Source: Vreelandella subglaciescola (GTDB taxonomy: Bacteria; Pseudomonadota; Gammaproteobacteria; Pseudomonadales; Halomonadaceae). From it: a DNA stretch of 64,000 nucleotides. The notes beneath the pieces were generated by a model. That model worked only from the letters and a program-made list of their open reading frames with translations, did not search any database and had not been told where the DNA came from. The DNA lies in contig NZ_LT670847.1 in assembly GCF_900142895.1 (NCBI RefSeq), positions 3,046,098 through 3,110,097 on the forward strand, read 5' to 3'. Of the stretch, positions 1-14,406 are shown one piece after another; positions within the stretch are counted from its first letter, which is position 1; every line of letters begins with the position of its first letter. Made by a program: the position numbers and the translations under genes.

Positions 1-34
1 TTTGTTTGAGTTGAGATAGCAGACTTGTGGCCAT
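1..34 (-). CDS. 5' end of an unidentified gene cut by the window edge
   Basis: On the minus strand an ATG at 34 follows an AAAGGAG ribosome site with 6-7 bases of spacing and opens a frame reading MATSLLSQLKQ to the edge. The strong ribosome site and the divergent arrangement with the MFS gene support a real start. Eleven residues are too few to name the product. Confidence 0.45.
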   Translation of the reverse strand, partial: MATSLLSQLKQ

Positions 35-199
35 GTGGCGCTCCTTTGGTGTCGTTGCGCTACTCTAGCAAGGGAGACTCGCGGCGAACAGCGCACCTAT
101 CCGGCACTGAATCGTCTATCATTAGCACCCTTACTAGCATATTTTTATATTCAGCCATCTTATGAGTCGTTAGCGCATACGCAATGCGTAAGGAACTGC

Positions 200-1411
200 A
201 TGGAACTTAATTCACGCCGCGTGGCACTGCTGGTGGCCGCCAATACGGCGTTGGCACCCTTTGCCATTGATGCTTATTTACCGGCGATGGCGGCACTTGC
301 CGATACGATTCAAGAAAGTATTCATCGCACCGAGCTCTCAATCAGTATTTTTCTCCTCGGTTTTGCGTTGGGACAGCTGTTTTTCGGGCCGCTTTCCGAC
401 CGGCTGGGTCGCAAACCCGTGCTGACCGGCGGCCTGAGCGTGTTTGCCGTGGCCAGCTTGGGGCTCACCCAGGTGGAAAGTCTCGACACGTTGTTGCTGC
501 TGCGCTTTATACAGGCGCTGGGGGGCGGTGCCTGCGTGGTGAATTCAGCCGCGATTGTGCGCGACTGCTTCCAGGGCCGCGAGGCGGCCAAGGTCATGTC
601 CACGATGGCGATGATCATGATGCTGGCGCCTCTTGTCGCGCCAAGCGTGGGCAGTGCCTTGCTGCACGCGGTGGATTGGTGGCTTATTTTTGTGTTTTTA
701 GCCGTCTATGCGCTATTTTTACTTTGGCTGTTGGGCACCAAGCTCCCCGAAACCCGGGATATGTCGCTGCCGGTGGCGTCTCCCCGCCAGGTGTTGCGCA
801 ACTATGCCAGCATTCTGAAGCACCGTGAGGGCATGGGCTATATCTGTGCAGTGGCGTCATCGTTTGCCGGGCTGTTTGCCTTTATCACCGCCTCGCCGTT
901 TTTGTATCTGGAGTATTTCTCGCTGTCGCCGGCGCTATACCCGTTTGTGTTTGGCGCCAACGTGGTGGTGATTGCGCTGTCCAACCGCGTCAATATTTAT
1001 CTGCTTAAAACCCGCACGCCACAGCAAAATCTGCGCTTGGGGTTGTTTATTCAGCTGCTCGCGGCTTGTGCATTGGTGTTGGCAACCATGCTGGGGCTGC
1101 ATAGTTTGCCGGTGGTAGTGATACTGGTGATGTGCTTTACCGGCATGATCGGCTTGATTACCCCCAATTCGATTTCTTCGCTGCTGGATCATTTCGGTCA
1201 TATCAGCGCGACCGCGACGGCGCTGCTGGGCGGCATTCAGTTTAGCTGCGGTGCGCTTGCCGGCATGATGGTCGGATACTTTGAAGTCGAAAATATGTGG
1301 CCGATGGTGCTGACGATGCTGGTGGCATCACTTGGCGGCAACCTTGGCGTGCGCTGGCTGACGCCAGCGCCTGAGTCTGAGCCGGAACCCCGTACCGATC
1401 CGCATGCATAG
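200..1411 (+). CDS. Bcr/CflA-type MFS drug efflux transporter
   Basis: An inner-membrane proton-driven exporter of the DHA1 major facilitator family, similar to Bcr/CflA multidrug exporters; the substrate cannot be read from sequence. The start at 200 (MELNSRR) is chosen because AAGGAA lies just upstream and the first helix (ALLVAANTALAPFAIDAYLP) begins there; the frame is open further upstream but that part is not membrane-like. The N-terminal AIDAYLPAMAAL stretch and the loop motif GPLSDRLGRKPV between helices 2 and 3 are typical of the family. The protein is 404 residues, normal for 12 helices. Its last 8 bases overlap the next gene, so the two are probably co-transcribed. Confidence 0.88.
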   Translation: MELNSRRVALLVAANTALAPFAIDAYLPAMAALADTIQESIHRTELSISIFLLGFALGQLFFGPLSDRLGRKPVLTGGLSVFAVASLGLTQVESLDTLLLLRFIQALGGGACVVNSAAIVRDCFQGREAAKVMSTMAMIMMLAPLVAPSVGSALLHAVDWWLIFVFLAVYALFLLWLLGTKLPETRDMSLPVASPRQVLRNYASILKHREGMGYICAVASSFAGLFAFITASPFLYLEYFSLSPALYPFVFGANVVVIALSNRVNIYLLKTRTPQQNLRLGLFIQLLAACALVLATMLGLHSLPVVVILVMCFTGMIGLITPNSISSLLDHFGHISATATALLGGIQFSCGALAGMMVGYFEVENMWPMVLTMLVASLGGNLGVRWLTPAPESEPEPRTDPHA

Positions 1412-2135
1412 CATACTGATGTGGCTGGATATGGCGCCTGGTACCTGGCTGAGCGCTGCTAGCGTGTTGGTGGTGGGCGCGTTTGTGCAGCGCGCCACAG
1501 GATTCGGCCTGGCGGTGGTCAGCGCGCCGCTGCTGCTGATGCTTGAGCCACGACTGGTGCCGGTCATTCTGGTGCTGTTCGGGCTAACGGTGTCGCTGAT
1601 GATGGTGCGTCATTACCGGCATGAGGTGAGTCTGGGGCCGATCAGCATGGCACTTGTCGGGCGGGTGCCCGGCAATGTGCTGGGCGTGTGGCTGCTGCTT
1701 GCCGCGCCCATGGCCGTGATGGAAAAGTTGATTGCCGCCATTGTGCTGTTTGCCGTGCTGGTCACGTTGTTTCGCTTCCGGCTACCGGTGAATCGTGCAA
1801 CGCTCTTCAGCGCGGGTGTGCTGTCGGGGGTTTTTGGCACCGTGGCCTCTATTGGCGGCCCGCCGATCGTGCTGTTGATGCACGGCCTGCCGCCGGATCG
1901 AATGCGCGGTAATCTTGCTGCATTTTTCATTCTGACATCCACTCTTACGCTTCTAACGCTGGCACTGGCCGGGCAGATAAGTGCCTGGCACTTTGGCGTT
2001 GCCGCCACACTTTTACCTGCCGTCCTGTTGGGCAATGCGTTGGCTAATCGCATTGCATCAAGGCTGGACAGGCGCTGGCTTCAAGGCGTATCGCTTTCGC
2101 TCTGTGCGCTTTCTGCGCTGGGGCTTCTCCTCTAG
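1404..2135 (+). CDS. TSUP family (TauE/SafE) sulfite or sulfonate permease
   Basis: A membrane protein of 243 residues with about seven to eight hydrophobic segments. It resembles the TauE/SafE family of anion exporters: small size, an N-terminal ASVLVVGAFVQRATGFGLAVV segment with the family's glycine-rich turn, and a related repeat GVLSGVFGTVASIGGPPIVLL at about residues 135-155. Substrate is unknown; family members move sulfite, sulfoacetate or similar anions. It overlaps the MFS gene by 8 bases and probably depends on it for translation. Confidence 0.82.
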   Translation: MHSILMWLDMAPGTWLSAASVLVVGAFVQRATGFGLAVVSAPLLLMLEPRLVPVILVLFGLTVSLMMVRHYRHEVSLGPISMALVGRVPGNVLGVWLLLAAPMAVMEKLIAAIVLFAVLVTLFRFRLPVNRATLFSAGVLSGVFGTVASIGGPPIVLLMHGLPPDRMRGNLAAFFILTSTLTLLTLALAGQISAWHFGVAATLLPAVLLGNALANRIASRLDRRWLQGVSLSLCALSALGLLL

Positions 2136-2196
2136 TAGGCGCCGATTGACGACTTCTCGGGTCAAGCATTTTGGCCTGCTAGCGGCTAAATCCTTT

Positions 2197-2225
2197 CTGA
2201 CGTGTTTCTGTCATCAGGTTGTCAC
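2197..2225 (+). promoter_or_regulatory. Pho box upstream of pstS (three 11-bp spaced half-sites)
   Basis: Three 7-base half-sites are spaced exactly 11 bases apart: CTGACGT at 2197, CTGTCAT at 2208 and TTGTCAC at 2219. PhoB binds direct repeats of CTGTCAT with 4-base spacers, so this is an extended Pho box 61 bases before the pstS start. It predicts induction of pst under phosphate starvation. Confidence 0.8.
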
Positions 2226-2286
2226 CTGATAGCGGCACAGTGTCTCTCGCAACGGTCAGACACTTTGTCGAACAGGAGACACACCC

Positions 2287-3300
2287 ATGAAACGCATCCT
2301 CACTACCAGCCTTATTGCTGCGGCGGTCATGAGCGCTGCCGGCGCGGCGCAGGCGCGTGATCAAATCCGCATTGTGGGTTCAAGCACCGTTTACCCTTTT
2401 GCCAGCTACGTGACCGAAGAGTTCGGTGCCCTTACCAATTATCCGACGCCGGTTATTGAATCAACCGGTTCAGGCGGCGGGCTGCGACTTTTCTGTAACG
2501 GCATTGGAGAGGGCACCCCCGACATCACCAATGCTTCGCGGCGCATGAAAATTTCTGAGTTTGAGCGCTGTGAGAAAAATGGCGTGACCGATATTACTGA
2601 AGCCAAAATCGGCTCCGATGGCATTGTGCTAGGTCAGTCGGCCGACAATGAAGCCATTGACCTGAGCCTCAGTCAGCTGTTTCTTGCGGTAGCCGCCAAA
2701 GTGCCGGCAGACGGCGAGCTGGTCGATAATCCCAACAAAAAGTGGAGTGATATCGATGCGACACTGCCGGATCGTGAAATCTCCATCTACGGGCCGCCTA
2801 CTACATCCGGCACGCGCGATGCCTTTGAAGAACTGGTGATGGAGGCTGCCTCGGAAGAAATGGAGGCCTACGGCGGTGAAGGCTATGCCGATATCCGTTC
2901 CGACGGCGTTTATATTGATGCAGGCGAGAACGACAACCTGATCGTCAAGCGTCTTGCTAAAGATACCGATGCGTTCGGCATCTTTGGCTATTCTTTCCTG
3001 GTGGAAAACCCCGGCATCATTCAGGGGGCCAGCATTGAAGGTGTTAAGCCTGAATCCGAAGCGATCAGTTCGGGAGACTATCCGGTGGCGCGTTCGCTGT
3101 GGTTCTACGTGAAAAACCAGCACGCCGATGACGTTGCACCGCTTTATGAGTACGCCAACATGTTCATGGAAGAGCAGATGATTGGCAAAGCTGGCTACCT
3201 GATGGATCTGGGGCTGATTCCGCTCCCCGATGCCGAGCGTACCCAAGCACGCAAGCAGGTAGCCGGGCATGAAGCACTGACGCTTGCTGACCTGAAGTAA
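2287..3300 (+). CDS. pstS: Phosphate ABC transporter substrate-binding protein PstS
   Basis: Periplasmic high-affinity phosphate receptor of the PstSCAB importer. Residues 1-23 form a Sec signal peptide ending AQA. Phosphate-binding loops are visible as VGSSTVYPF near residue 31, STGSGGG near 59 and SGTRDAFEEL near 175. At 337 residues it matches the larger PstS type found with long PstC/PstA in Pseudomonas-like bacteria. An AGGAG ribosome site precedes the ATG. A Pho box lies upstream, and a hairpin separates it from pstC, which fits the need for more receptor than permease. Confidence 0.95.
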   Translation: MKRILTTSLIAAAVMSAAGAAQARDQIRIVGSSTVYPFASYVTEEFGALTNYPTPVIESTGSGGGLRLFCNGIGEGTPDITNASRRMKISEFERCEKNGVTDITEAKIGSDGIVLGQSADNEAIDLSLSQLFLAVAAKVPADGELVDNPNKKWSDIDATLPDREISIYGPPTTSGTRDAFEELVMEAASEEMEAYGGEGYADIRSDGVYIDAGENDNLIVKRLAKDTDAFGIFGYSFLVENPGIIQGASIEGVKPESEAISSGDYPVARSLWFYVKNQHADDVAPLYEYANMFMEEQMIGKAGYLMDLGLIPLPDAERTQARKQVAGHEALTLADLK

Positions 3301-3348
3301 ACCTTGTGGCACGTCACATCAAGCGGCCGGGAGCCGATGCTGCCGGCC

Positions 3349-3376
3349 CGTTGCCATTGTCTGAGCAATGGCAACG
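3349..3376 (+). other. Intercistronic hairpin between pstS and pstC
   Basis: A perfect 11-base-pair stem (3349-3359 with 3366-3376) with a 6-base loop and no following T run. Placed 49 bases after the pstS stop, it is more likely an mRNA stabiliser or partial attenuator giving excess PstS than a full terminator. That role is inferred from other binding-protein operons. Confidence 0.6.
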
Positions 3377-3407
3377 ACGGTTTCACGGGTAACGCGAGAA
3401 ACAGACG

Positions 3408-4658
3408 ATGCAAAGCCAATCGGGTTTTCTTATTTTTTGCGCGGCGCTTGTACTGCTGGGGCTGTTGGCCTTCTTTGCCGGCCGCTATAAGGCAGTGCGT
3501 GTGCGCCGTGCCGGAGCATCAATGTATGCGCAGCCGGATCAATATGCCTGGTTCGCGGTACTGTCTACGGCGGGGCCAGCGATACTTGTCGGGGCGCTAG
3601 GCGCTTTTTTCCTGTTGCTGCTGAACGTATCTGTTCCCACGTTTTACTGGCTGGCAGTAAGCTTGGCCGTAGCCGGCGCCGGGCTTGCACTGGGGATCGC
3701 CCAGGTACGGCCCGCTTTTCATGCGCGTAAAGCCATTGAGCGAGTGATACGTGGAATTCTGGCACTGGCAGCGCTGATCTCGATTGCGGCCACCTTCGGT
3801 ATTTTATTCTCGATTATTTCAGAAGCGCTGCGCTTCTTTCAGCTGCATAGCCTCTGGGCGTTTTTAACCGGTACCACATGGAGTCCCGGAGCCAGCTTTC
3901 TGGCGTCGGCCGGGCGTGGCGATGGTGGCGGTGCCGAGTTCGGTTCAGTGCCGCTGTTTGCCGGCACCTTCATGATCACGTTAATCGCCATGCTGGTTGC
4001 GGTACCCATTGGCTTGCTCTCGGCCATCTATATGTCGGAGTACGCGCCGGGACGTGTGCGTACGTTTGCCAAGCCGATGCTTGAGGTGCTGGCCGGTATT
4101 CCTACCGTGGTGTACGGTTTTTTTGCCGCGATTACGGTGGCTCCCGTTATCGTGGCCATGGCCGGCTGGGTGGGGCTGGACGCCTCCTACAACAACGCCG
4201 TCGCGCCGGGGGTAGTCATGGGCATCATGATTATTCCGTTTATTTCTTCGCTTTCCGACGATGTGATCAATGCGGTTCCCGACAGCATGCGTCAGGGGGC
4301 GCTGGCGCTGGGTATGACGCGTGGTGAAACCATTCGTGACGTTGTTGTCCCTGCCGCGTTGCCGGGTATTATTTCCGCCTCGCTTCTGGGCATGTCACGC
4401 GCGCTGGGCGAAACCATGATCGTGGTCATGGCGGCGGGCATGCGGCCTAACCTGACGGCTAACCCGTTTGAAGACATGACGACTGTCACAGTGCGTATTG
4501 TGGCCGCGCTAACGGGAGATCAGGCGTTTGCTAGTGCTGAAACGCTGTCAGCGTTTGCGCTGGGACTGGTTCTTTTTGTCGTGACGCTGTCGCTGAATCT
4601 GGTGTCGGTACTGATGATCCGACGCTTCCGTGAAAAATACCGGGTTAATAATCTGTAA
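3408..4658 (+). CDS. pstC: Phosphate ABC transporter permease PstC
   Basis: Inner-membrane permease of the phosphate importer, 416 residues. The N-terminal third has about four helices not found in the short E. coli form. The core binding-protein-dependent permease domain begins near residue 180 (FAGTFMITLIAMLVAVPIGLLSAIYMSEYAP) and contains the ATPase-coupling EAA-like loop SMRQGALALGMTRGETIRDVVVPAALPGI at about 293-321. The long form pairs with a long PstA, as seen here. The gene is preceded by a weak ribosome site and lies 18 bases before pstA. Confidence 0.93.
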   Translation: MQSQSGFLIFCAALVLLGLLAFFAGRYKAVRVRRAGASMYAQPDQYAWFAVLSTAGPAILVGALGAFFLLLLNVSVPTFYWLAVSLAVAGAGLALGIAQVRPAFHARKAIERVIRGILALAALISIAATFGILFSIISEALRFFQLHSLWAFLTGTTWSPGASFLASAGRGDGGGAEFGSVPLFAGTFMITLIAMLVAVPIGLLSAIYMSEYAPGRVRTFAKPMLEVLAGIPTVVYGFFAAITVAPVIVAMAGWVGLDASYNNAVAPGVVMGIMIIPFISSLSDDVINAVPDSMRQGALALGMTRGETIRDVVVPAALPGIISASLLGMSRALGETMIVVMAAGMRPNLTANPFEDMTTVTVRIVAALTGDQAFASAETLSAFALGLVLFVVTLSLNLVSVLMIRRFREKYRVNNL

Positions 4659-4676
4659 CGTCCGAGGCATACGCTA

Positions 4677-5843
4677 ATGAGTCAAACATTTGATGACATA
4701 AGCCGGCAGCTGGGTCGTCGCCATCGCCGCTCGGCACGATTAAAATGGATTTCCATGTCGGCATTGGGGTTGGCTGGTCTGTTTTTGCTGTGGTTTTTCA
4801 GCGATATGTTGGGTAAAGGCTTGCCCGCGTTTCAGCAGGCCTACATCAAAACAACTATCCAGTATTCACAGCAGGCCTCCCAAGACGGTCGGAAAGCGAT
4901 TGATCAGGCGCTTGTGCCGCTTGTCAGCCGTACTGAAGTGCGAGGAATACCCCTGTTATTACGCAATCACCCTGCCAGGGTGGGAACTCAAGAGTCTCGT
5001 TGGCTGTTGACGAAAAGTGAGGTGGATCAATACCTCAAAGGACACCGGCATACGCTCAACGCACAGGAGCAGGCAGATATTCAGCGCCGAGTGGGTTCAG
5101 GGCAGATAGCCTTGCGATTCAATACTGCATTTTTTACTCAAGGGGACTCAAGGATTGCCGAAAGTGCGGGCCTGCTATCAGCTGTTGTCGGCACTGTCAT
5201 GACCATGATTGTGACTCTATCAATCGCTTTTCCGATTGGTGTCATGACGGCGATATATCTTGAAGAATTTGCGCCTGATAACTGGTTCACTCGAATTATT
5301 GAAATAAATATCAATAATCTAGCCGCTATCCCATCCATTCTATTTGGTCTGCTGGGGCTGGCCATTTTTATTAATTTCTTCGGTGTGCCACGTTCCTCGC
5401 CTCTGGCCGGTGGGATGACTCTGGCGCTGATGACGCTGCCTATTATTATCATTTCCACCCGTACGGCCTTACGCAGCGTGCCGGATTCGATTCGTCATGC
5501 GGCCTTCGGCGTTGGTTGTTCTCAGTGGCAGGTGGTCCGCGATCATGTCCTGCCGCTGGCAATGCCGGGCATCATGACGGGTTCCATCATCGGCCTTGCC
5601 CAGGCAATGGGTGAAACCGCGCCGTTGATTATCGTGGGGATGGTGGCATTTATCCCTGACGTAGGCGCTTCGTTTACCAATGCTGCGACCGTTATGCCGG
5701 CGCAAATATTCACCTGGGCCGGGGAGCCGGAAAAAGCCTTTGTGGAAAAAACCGCCGGCGGCATTCTGGTGCTTCTTTCAGTGCTTATTTCGTTGAATGC
5801 GTTTGCCGTGGTACTGCGCAAAAAATTTGAATGCCGCTGGTAA
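4677..5843 (+). CDS. pstA: Phosphate ABC transporter permease PstA
   Basis: Second permease subunit, 388 residues. After one N-terminal helix (about 26-45) there is a soluble insert of about 110 residues, probably periplasmic, then the five-helix permease core starting near AGLLSAVVGTVMTMIVTLSIAFPIGV. The coupling loop is RSVPDSIRHAAFGVGCSQWQVVRDHVLPLAMPGI. The insert is typical of the long PstA type. It sits between pstC and pstB in an operon with short gaps. Confidence 0.93.
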   Translation: MSQTFDDISRQLGRRHRRSARLKWISMSALGLAGLFLLWFFSDMLGKGLPAFQQAYIKTTIQYSQQASQDGRKAIDQALVPLVSRTEVRGIPLLLRNHPARVGTQESRWLLTKSEVDQYLKGHRHTLNAQEQADIQRRVGSGQIALRFNTAFFTQGDSRIAESAGLLSAVVGTVMTMIVTLSIAFPIGVMTAIYLEEFAPDNWFTRIIEININNLAAIPSILFGLLGLAIFINFFGVPRSSPLAGGMTLALMTLPIIIISTRTALRSVPDSIRHAAFGVGCSQWQVVRDHVLPLAMPGIMTGSIIGLAQAMGETAPLIIVGMVAFIPDVGASFTNAATVMPAQIFTWAGEPEKAFVEKTAGGILVLLSVLISLNAFAVVLRKKFECRW

Positions 5844-5867
5844 GCAGCCGCAACCAAGGAATCCGCT

Positions 5868-6737
5868 ATGAATCATCCTGTTATGAGCGACCCCGTGATG
5901 AACAACCAGATGCGGGGAATACCTTCGCCGGGCACGCCAGCCATTGGCCAGCCTCTGACCACTAATGAGCAGGCGTGTCATGAATTAAGCATTCGCGTGC
6001 GTGATCTGGACCTGTGGTATGGCACTACTCAAGCACTGAAGGGGCTCAACATTGACCTTTTCCAGAATAATATTACCGCGCTTATAGGGCCTTCCGGGTG
6101 CGGTAAATCGACGTTTTTGCGCTGTTTGAATCGTATGAATGACCTGATTCCCAGCGTAAGCCTGAGTGGGCTGGTGGAAATGGACGGGCGAGATGTCAAT
6201 TCATCCAAGATGGATGAAATAGCGCTACGTCGGCGTGTGGGCATGGTGTTTCAAAAGCCCAATCCGTTTCCCAAGTCGATTTATGAAAATATCGCGTATG
6301 CGCCTCGCATGCACGATCTGGTTAGCCGGAAACCCGATCAGGATGAACTGGTAGAACGAGCGCTACGCGATGCGGGGCTGTGGGAAGAAGTCAAAGATAA
6401 ACTCCAGGCGCCGGGTACCTCGCTGTCTGGTGGTCAGCAGCAGCGTCTGTGTATTGCTCGTGCCATTGCCGTACAGCCTGATGTCATCTTGATGGATGAG
6501 CCGACCTCGGCGCTTGATCCGATTTCGACGGCAACGATTGAAGATCTCATGGATCGCCTGAAAGAAAAGTTCACTATCATTACTGTCACGCATAACATGC
6601 AACAGGCCGCGCGTGTTGCTGACTACACGGCCTTTTTTCATCTAGGTGAAATTATCGAATACAACGATACGCGAGTCATGTTTTCGACGCCGGCGAATAA
6701 AAAGACCGAAGACTATATCTCCGGGCGCTATGGCTAA
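5868..6737 (+). CDS. pstB: Phosphate ABC transporter ATP-binding protein PstB
   Basis: ATPase of the phosphate importer, 289 residues. Walker A GPSGCGKS lies at 74-81, the Q loop at VFQKPNPFPKS, the signature LSGGQQQR at 186-193, Walker B VILMDE at 206-211, and the switch His in TVTHNMQQAARV. The first 40 residues are an extension rich in Met and Pro; several in-frame ATGs occur there, so the true start could be slightly later. PhoU, which usually follows pstB, is absent: the next genes are the rRNA operon. Confidence 0.95.
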   Translation: MNHPVMSDPVMNNQMRGIPSPGTPAIGQPLTTNEQACHELSIRVRDLDLWYGTTQALKGLNIDLFQNNITALIGPSGCGKSTFLRCLNRMNDLIPSVSLSGLVEMDGRDVNSSKMDEIALRRRVGMVFQKPNPFPKSIYENIAYAPRMHDLVSRKPDQDELVERALRDAGLWEEVKDKLQAPGTSLSGGQQQRLCIARAIAVQPDVILMDEPTSALDPISTATIEDLMDRLKEKFTIITVTHNMQQAARVADYTAFFHLGEIIEYNDTRVMFSTPANKKTEDYISGRYG

Positions 6738-6925
6738 GAGGCGTTATTTCGCTATTATTTTCATAGACCCCTTGCCAACGCAGTCATCAGGCCGTAGAGT
6801 AAGCACTCGCTGCCGACGACGTCTCACGTCACCGGCGGTGGTAGAGCCTTAAAAGCTCTTGTTTGTCAGGCAGTTAGCGCTTCGGTTTACGTTTTGTTTT
6901 TCGATAACCGGTTTTGAAAGCGCCC

Positions 6926-6953
6926 TTGACAAACACCATGGAATGCGTAGAAT
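6926..6953 (+). promoter_or_regulatory. rRNA operon sigma-70 promoter
   Basis: A consensus -35 TTGACA (6926-6931) is followed after 16 bases by -10 TAGAAT (6948-6953) and a GC-rich discriminator (ACGCC). The T-rich stretch just upstream (about 6890-6905) could act as an UP element. The 16-base spacing and GC discriminator are typical of growth-rate-controlled rRNA promoters. The 6738-6925 stretch between pstB and this promoter holds only a weak AGAGC/GCTCT hairpin near 6842-6866, a possible pst terminator. Confidence 0.85.
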
Positions 6954-7042
6954 ACGCCTTCTTCGCAGCAACGTTAGCCGCTGAGTCACTAGCGACAACG
7001 ACACGTTGTTCAGGGTAAGTTTTTATGACTCACCCCGCGACA

Positions 7043-7055
7043 CGCTCTTTAACAA
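7043..7055 (+). promoter_or_regulatory. rRNA leader boxA antitermination site
   Basis: CGCTCTTTAACAA matches the boxA element bound by NusB/S10 that lets RNA polymerase ignore terminators in rRNA operons. It lies about 90 bases after the -10 and before the 16S gene. A second copy is in the 16S-23S spacer at 8892-8903. Confidence 0.85.
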
Positions 7056-7058
7056 GTT

Positions 7059-7088
7059 GATCAGGTAATTCATGTGGGCGCTTGCCTG
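7059..7088 (+). other. 5' arm of the 16S rRNA processing stem
   Basis: Bases 7059-7088 are complementary, with one small mismatched patch, to 8806-8836 downstream of 16S. The outer 15 bases (GATCAGGTAATTCAT) and inner 8 (CTTGCCTG preceded by CG) pair perfectly. This encloses 16S in the double-stranded stem cut by RNase III. Similarly 9051-9064 pairs with 11935-11948 around 23S. Confidence 0.8.
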
Positions 7089-7138
7089 AGTGGGTGACAA
7101 ATCACCTATTATCAAGGCAAGCGACTCGTCAAAGATGA

Positions 7139-7165
7139 AACGGCTTCGGCCGTTGAGTTTTTTTG
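7139..7165 (+). terminator. Terminator-like hairpin inside the rRNA leader
   Basis: AACGGC, a TTCG tetraloop, GCCGTT, then GAG and a run of seven T. It has the shape of an intrinsic terminator but lies between the promoter and 16S, downstream of boxA, so antitermination would be needed to pass it. The GAG between stem and T run weakens it as a true terminator. Confidence 0.45.
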
Positions 7166-7250
7166 AGAACGTTTGAAACCTTGAGCCAAGTTTGATTCGC
7201 TTTTTCCCAACGCCTACGGGTGGCGGGAGAGTAAGAATCACAATGATTGT

Positions 7251-8788
<1,538 letters not shown>

Positions 8789-9056
8789 AACGATGCGTCA
8801 TCCGCCAGGCAAGCGTTCACAATGAATTACCTGATCGATATTGTGTATGGGCAGCGGTAAGTCGACAGACTTACCACTGCGTTTACGCAGTTGCTCTTTA
8901 ACAATGTATATCATGCTGATAAAAACCGATGGTTTCGTTAAGAATTCTGTTTTAATGTTTTTAAAACAAGAGCTTGATGAAAGCATCATGTGATACGTCT
9001 CAAGCGTATCCGGCAATAATCGTTGTCATTGCGACCCCGACTCCTTCGGGTTATAG
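8789..9056 (+). other. 16S-23S spacer without tRNA genes
   Basis: This 268-base spacer has the 3' arm of the 16S processing stem (8806-8836), a second boxA TGCTCTTTAACA at 8892-8903 and the 5' arm of the 23S stem at its end. I see no cloverleaf, no GGTTCGAAT-type T-loop and no CCA end, so no tRNA-Ile or tRNA-Ala as is common in gammaproteobacterial spacers. Confidence 0.8.
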
Positions 9057-11944
<2,888 letters not shown>

Positions 11945-12065
11945 ATAACACCCAAGGGGTTGGCGTCGCAGGACAACGATAAGCAAGAACGTCGGATACG
12001 CGAGACGATCACAGATTTTTATCCTCGGCTGAGCCAAACTCGGCAGCATGATATACAACCCGTTT

Positions 12066-12184
12066 CGCCTGACGACCATAGCGTGCGTGAACCACCTGAT
12101 CCCTTGCCGAACTCAGTCGTGAAACCGCTCAGCGCCGATGGTAGTGTGGGGTCTCCCCATGCGAGAGTAGGTCATCGTCAGGCA
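12066..12184 (+). rRNA. rrf: 5S ribosomal RNA
   Basis: About 118 bases. GCCTGACGA at the 5' end pairs with TCGTCAGGC at the 3' end to form helix I. The core CGCCGATGGTAGTGTGGGGT and CCCATGCGAGAGTAGG is typical of gammaproteobacterial 5S. It lies 121 bases after 23S, with no tRNA between or after. Confidence 0.93.
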
Positions 12185-12198
12185 CTTATACCGCAATC

Positions 12199-12224
12199 AA
12201 CCCAGCCACCAGGCTGGGTTTTTT
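12199..12224 (+). terminator. rRNA operon terminator
   Basis: AACCCAGCC, ACCA loop, GGCTGGGTT and a run of T directly after 5S. This is a strong Rho-independent terminator. The following 220 bases up to rnk show no gene. Confidence 0.9.
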
Positions 12225-12446
12225 GTGTGCATGGAAGAAAAGTGGCAAGAGAAGGAAAGTTTGCCTGGCACAGCAGCCATGAGATGGAGAAAGCGAGATA
12301 CAAAAGCACAGAGTGTTTAAAGAGGGGGGAAAGCTGAGGAGGAAAGGTTACGTGTGGCAGGTAAGGTACACTCCGGAGGAAAAGACAGCCGTGGCGCCCG
12401 GAGTGCAGGTTGGATTAGCTGATTGGTTGAAGCGTGGGCAGGCGGC

Positions 12447-12860
12447 TTAGCGGTGGTACTGTTTTTCGCGTTCGGGCTGCCAAAAGATGGCATCAATACG
12501 CAGGCGTGCCTTGCCGTTGTTGGGTAGCGGCCAGTCAGCGACATCGCCAATCTTGAGCCCAATAAGTCCTGCTCCAATCGGAGCCATTACTGAAATGGCA
12601 TCTTCTACGCTATCCATGGCGTGCGGGTAGACAAGGGTACGAATCATCTGGCGATTGCGTTCCATGTCGGTAAACTGAATCTGGCTGTTCATGCTGACAA
12701 CATTATCGGGAACATCTGCGGGATCGACGACCTCGCCACGAGTTAACTCCGCCTCAAGCAATTCGGCAACGGCCATGTCCTTTTCGGAGGCATCGTCAAT
12801 CAGACGCTGCAGGCGCTCGGCATCGAGTCGATTAATCAGGATAGGCGGACGATATCCCAT
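12447..12860 (-). CDS. rnk: Nucleoside diphosphate kinase regulator Rnk
   Basis: A 137-residue protein of the GreA/GreB C-terminal-domain family that binds RNA polymerase; Rnk was first found as a suppressor affecting NDP kinase levels. The N-terminal helical part (ERLQRLIDDA) is short, lacking the Gre coiled-coil finger. The C-terminal FKBP-like part has the family signature VYPHAMDSVEDAISVMAPIG then GAGLIGLKIGD. The start MGYRPP at 12860 has an AAGGAG site; an upstream extension of the frame looks non-coding. It is a monocistronic gene upstream of the rRNA terminator on the opposite strand. Confidence 0.88.
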   Translation of the reverse strand: MGYRPPILINRLDAERLQRLIDDASEKDMAVAELLEAELTRGEVVDPADVPDNVVSMNSQIQFTDMERNRQMIRTLVYPHAMDSVEDAISVMAPIGAGLIGLKIGDVADWPLPNNGKARLRIDAIFWQPEREKQYHR

Positions 12861-12981
12861 GTTGCTCTCCTTGGAATAGAAAATGCAAACGCGTAATAAC
12901 CAATAAAAACAGTCCTTCCCCATAAAATGGAGAAGGACTGCTACCGCTTACTAGTCTACGCTATTTACACACTTAAAACGA

Positions 12982-14406
<1,425 letters not shown>

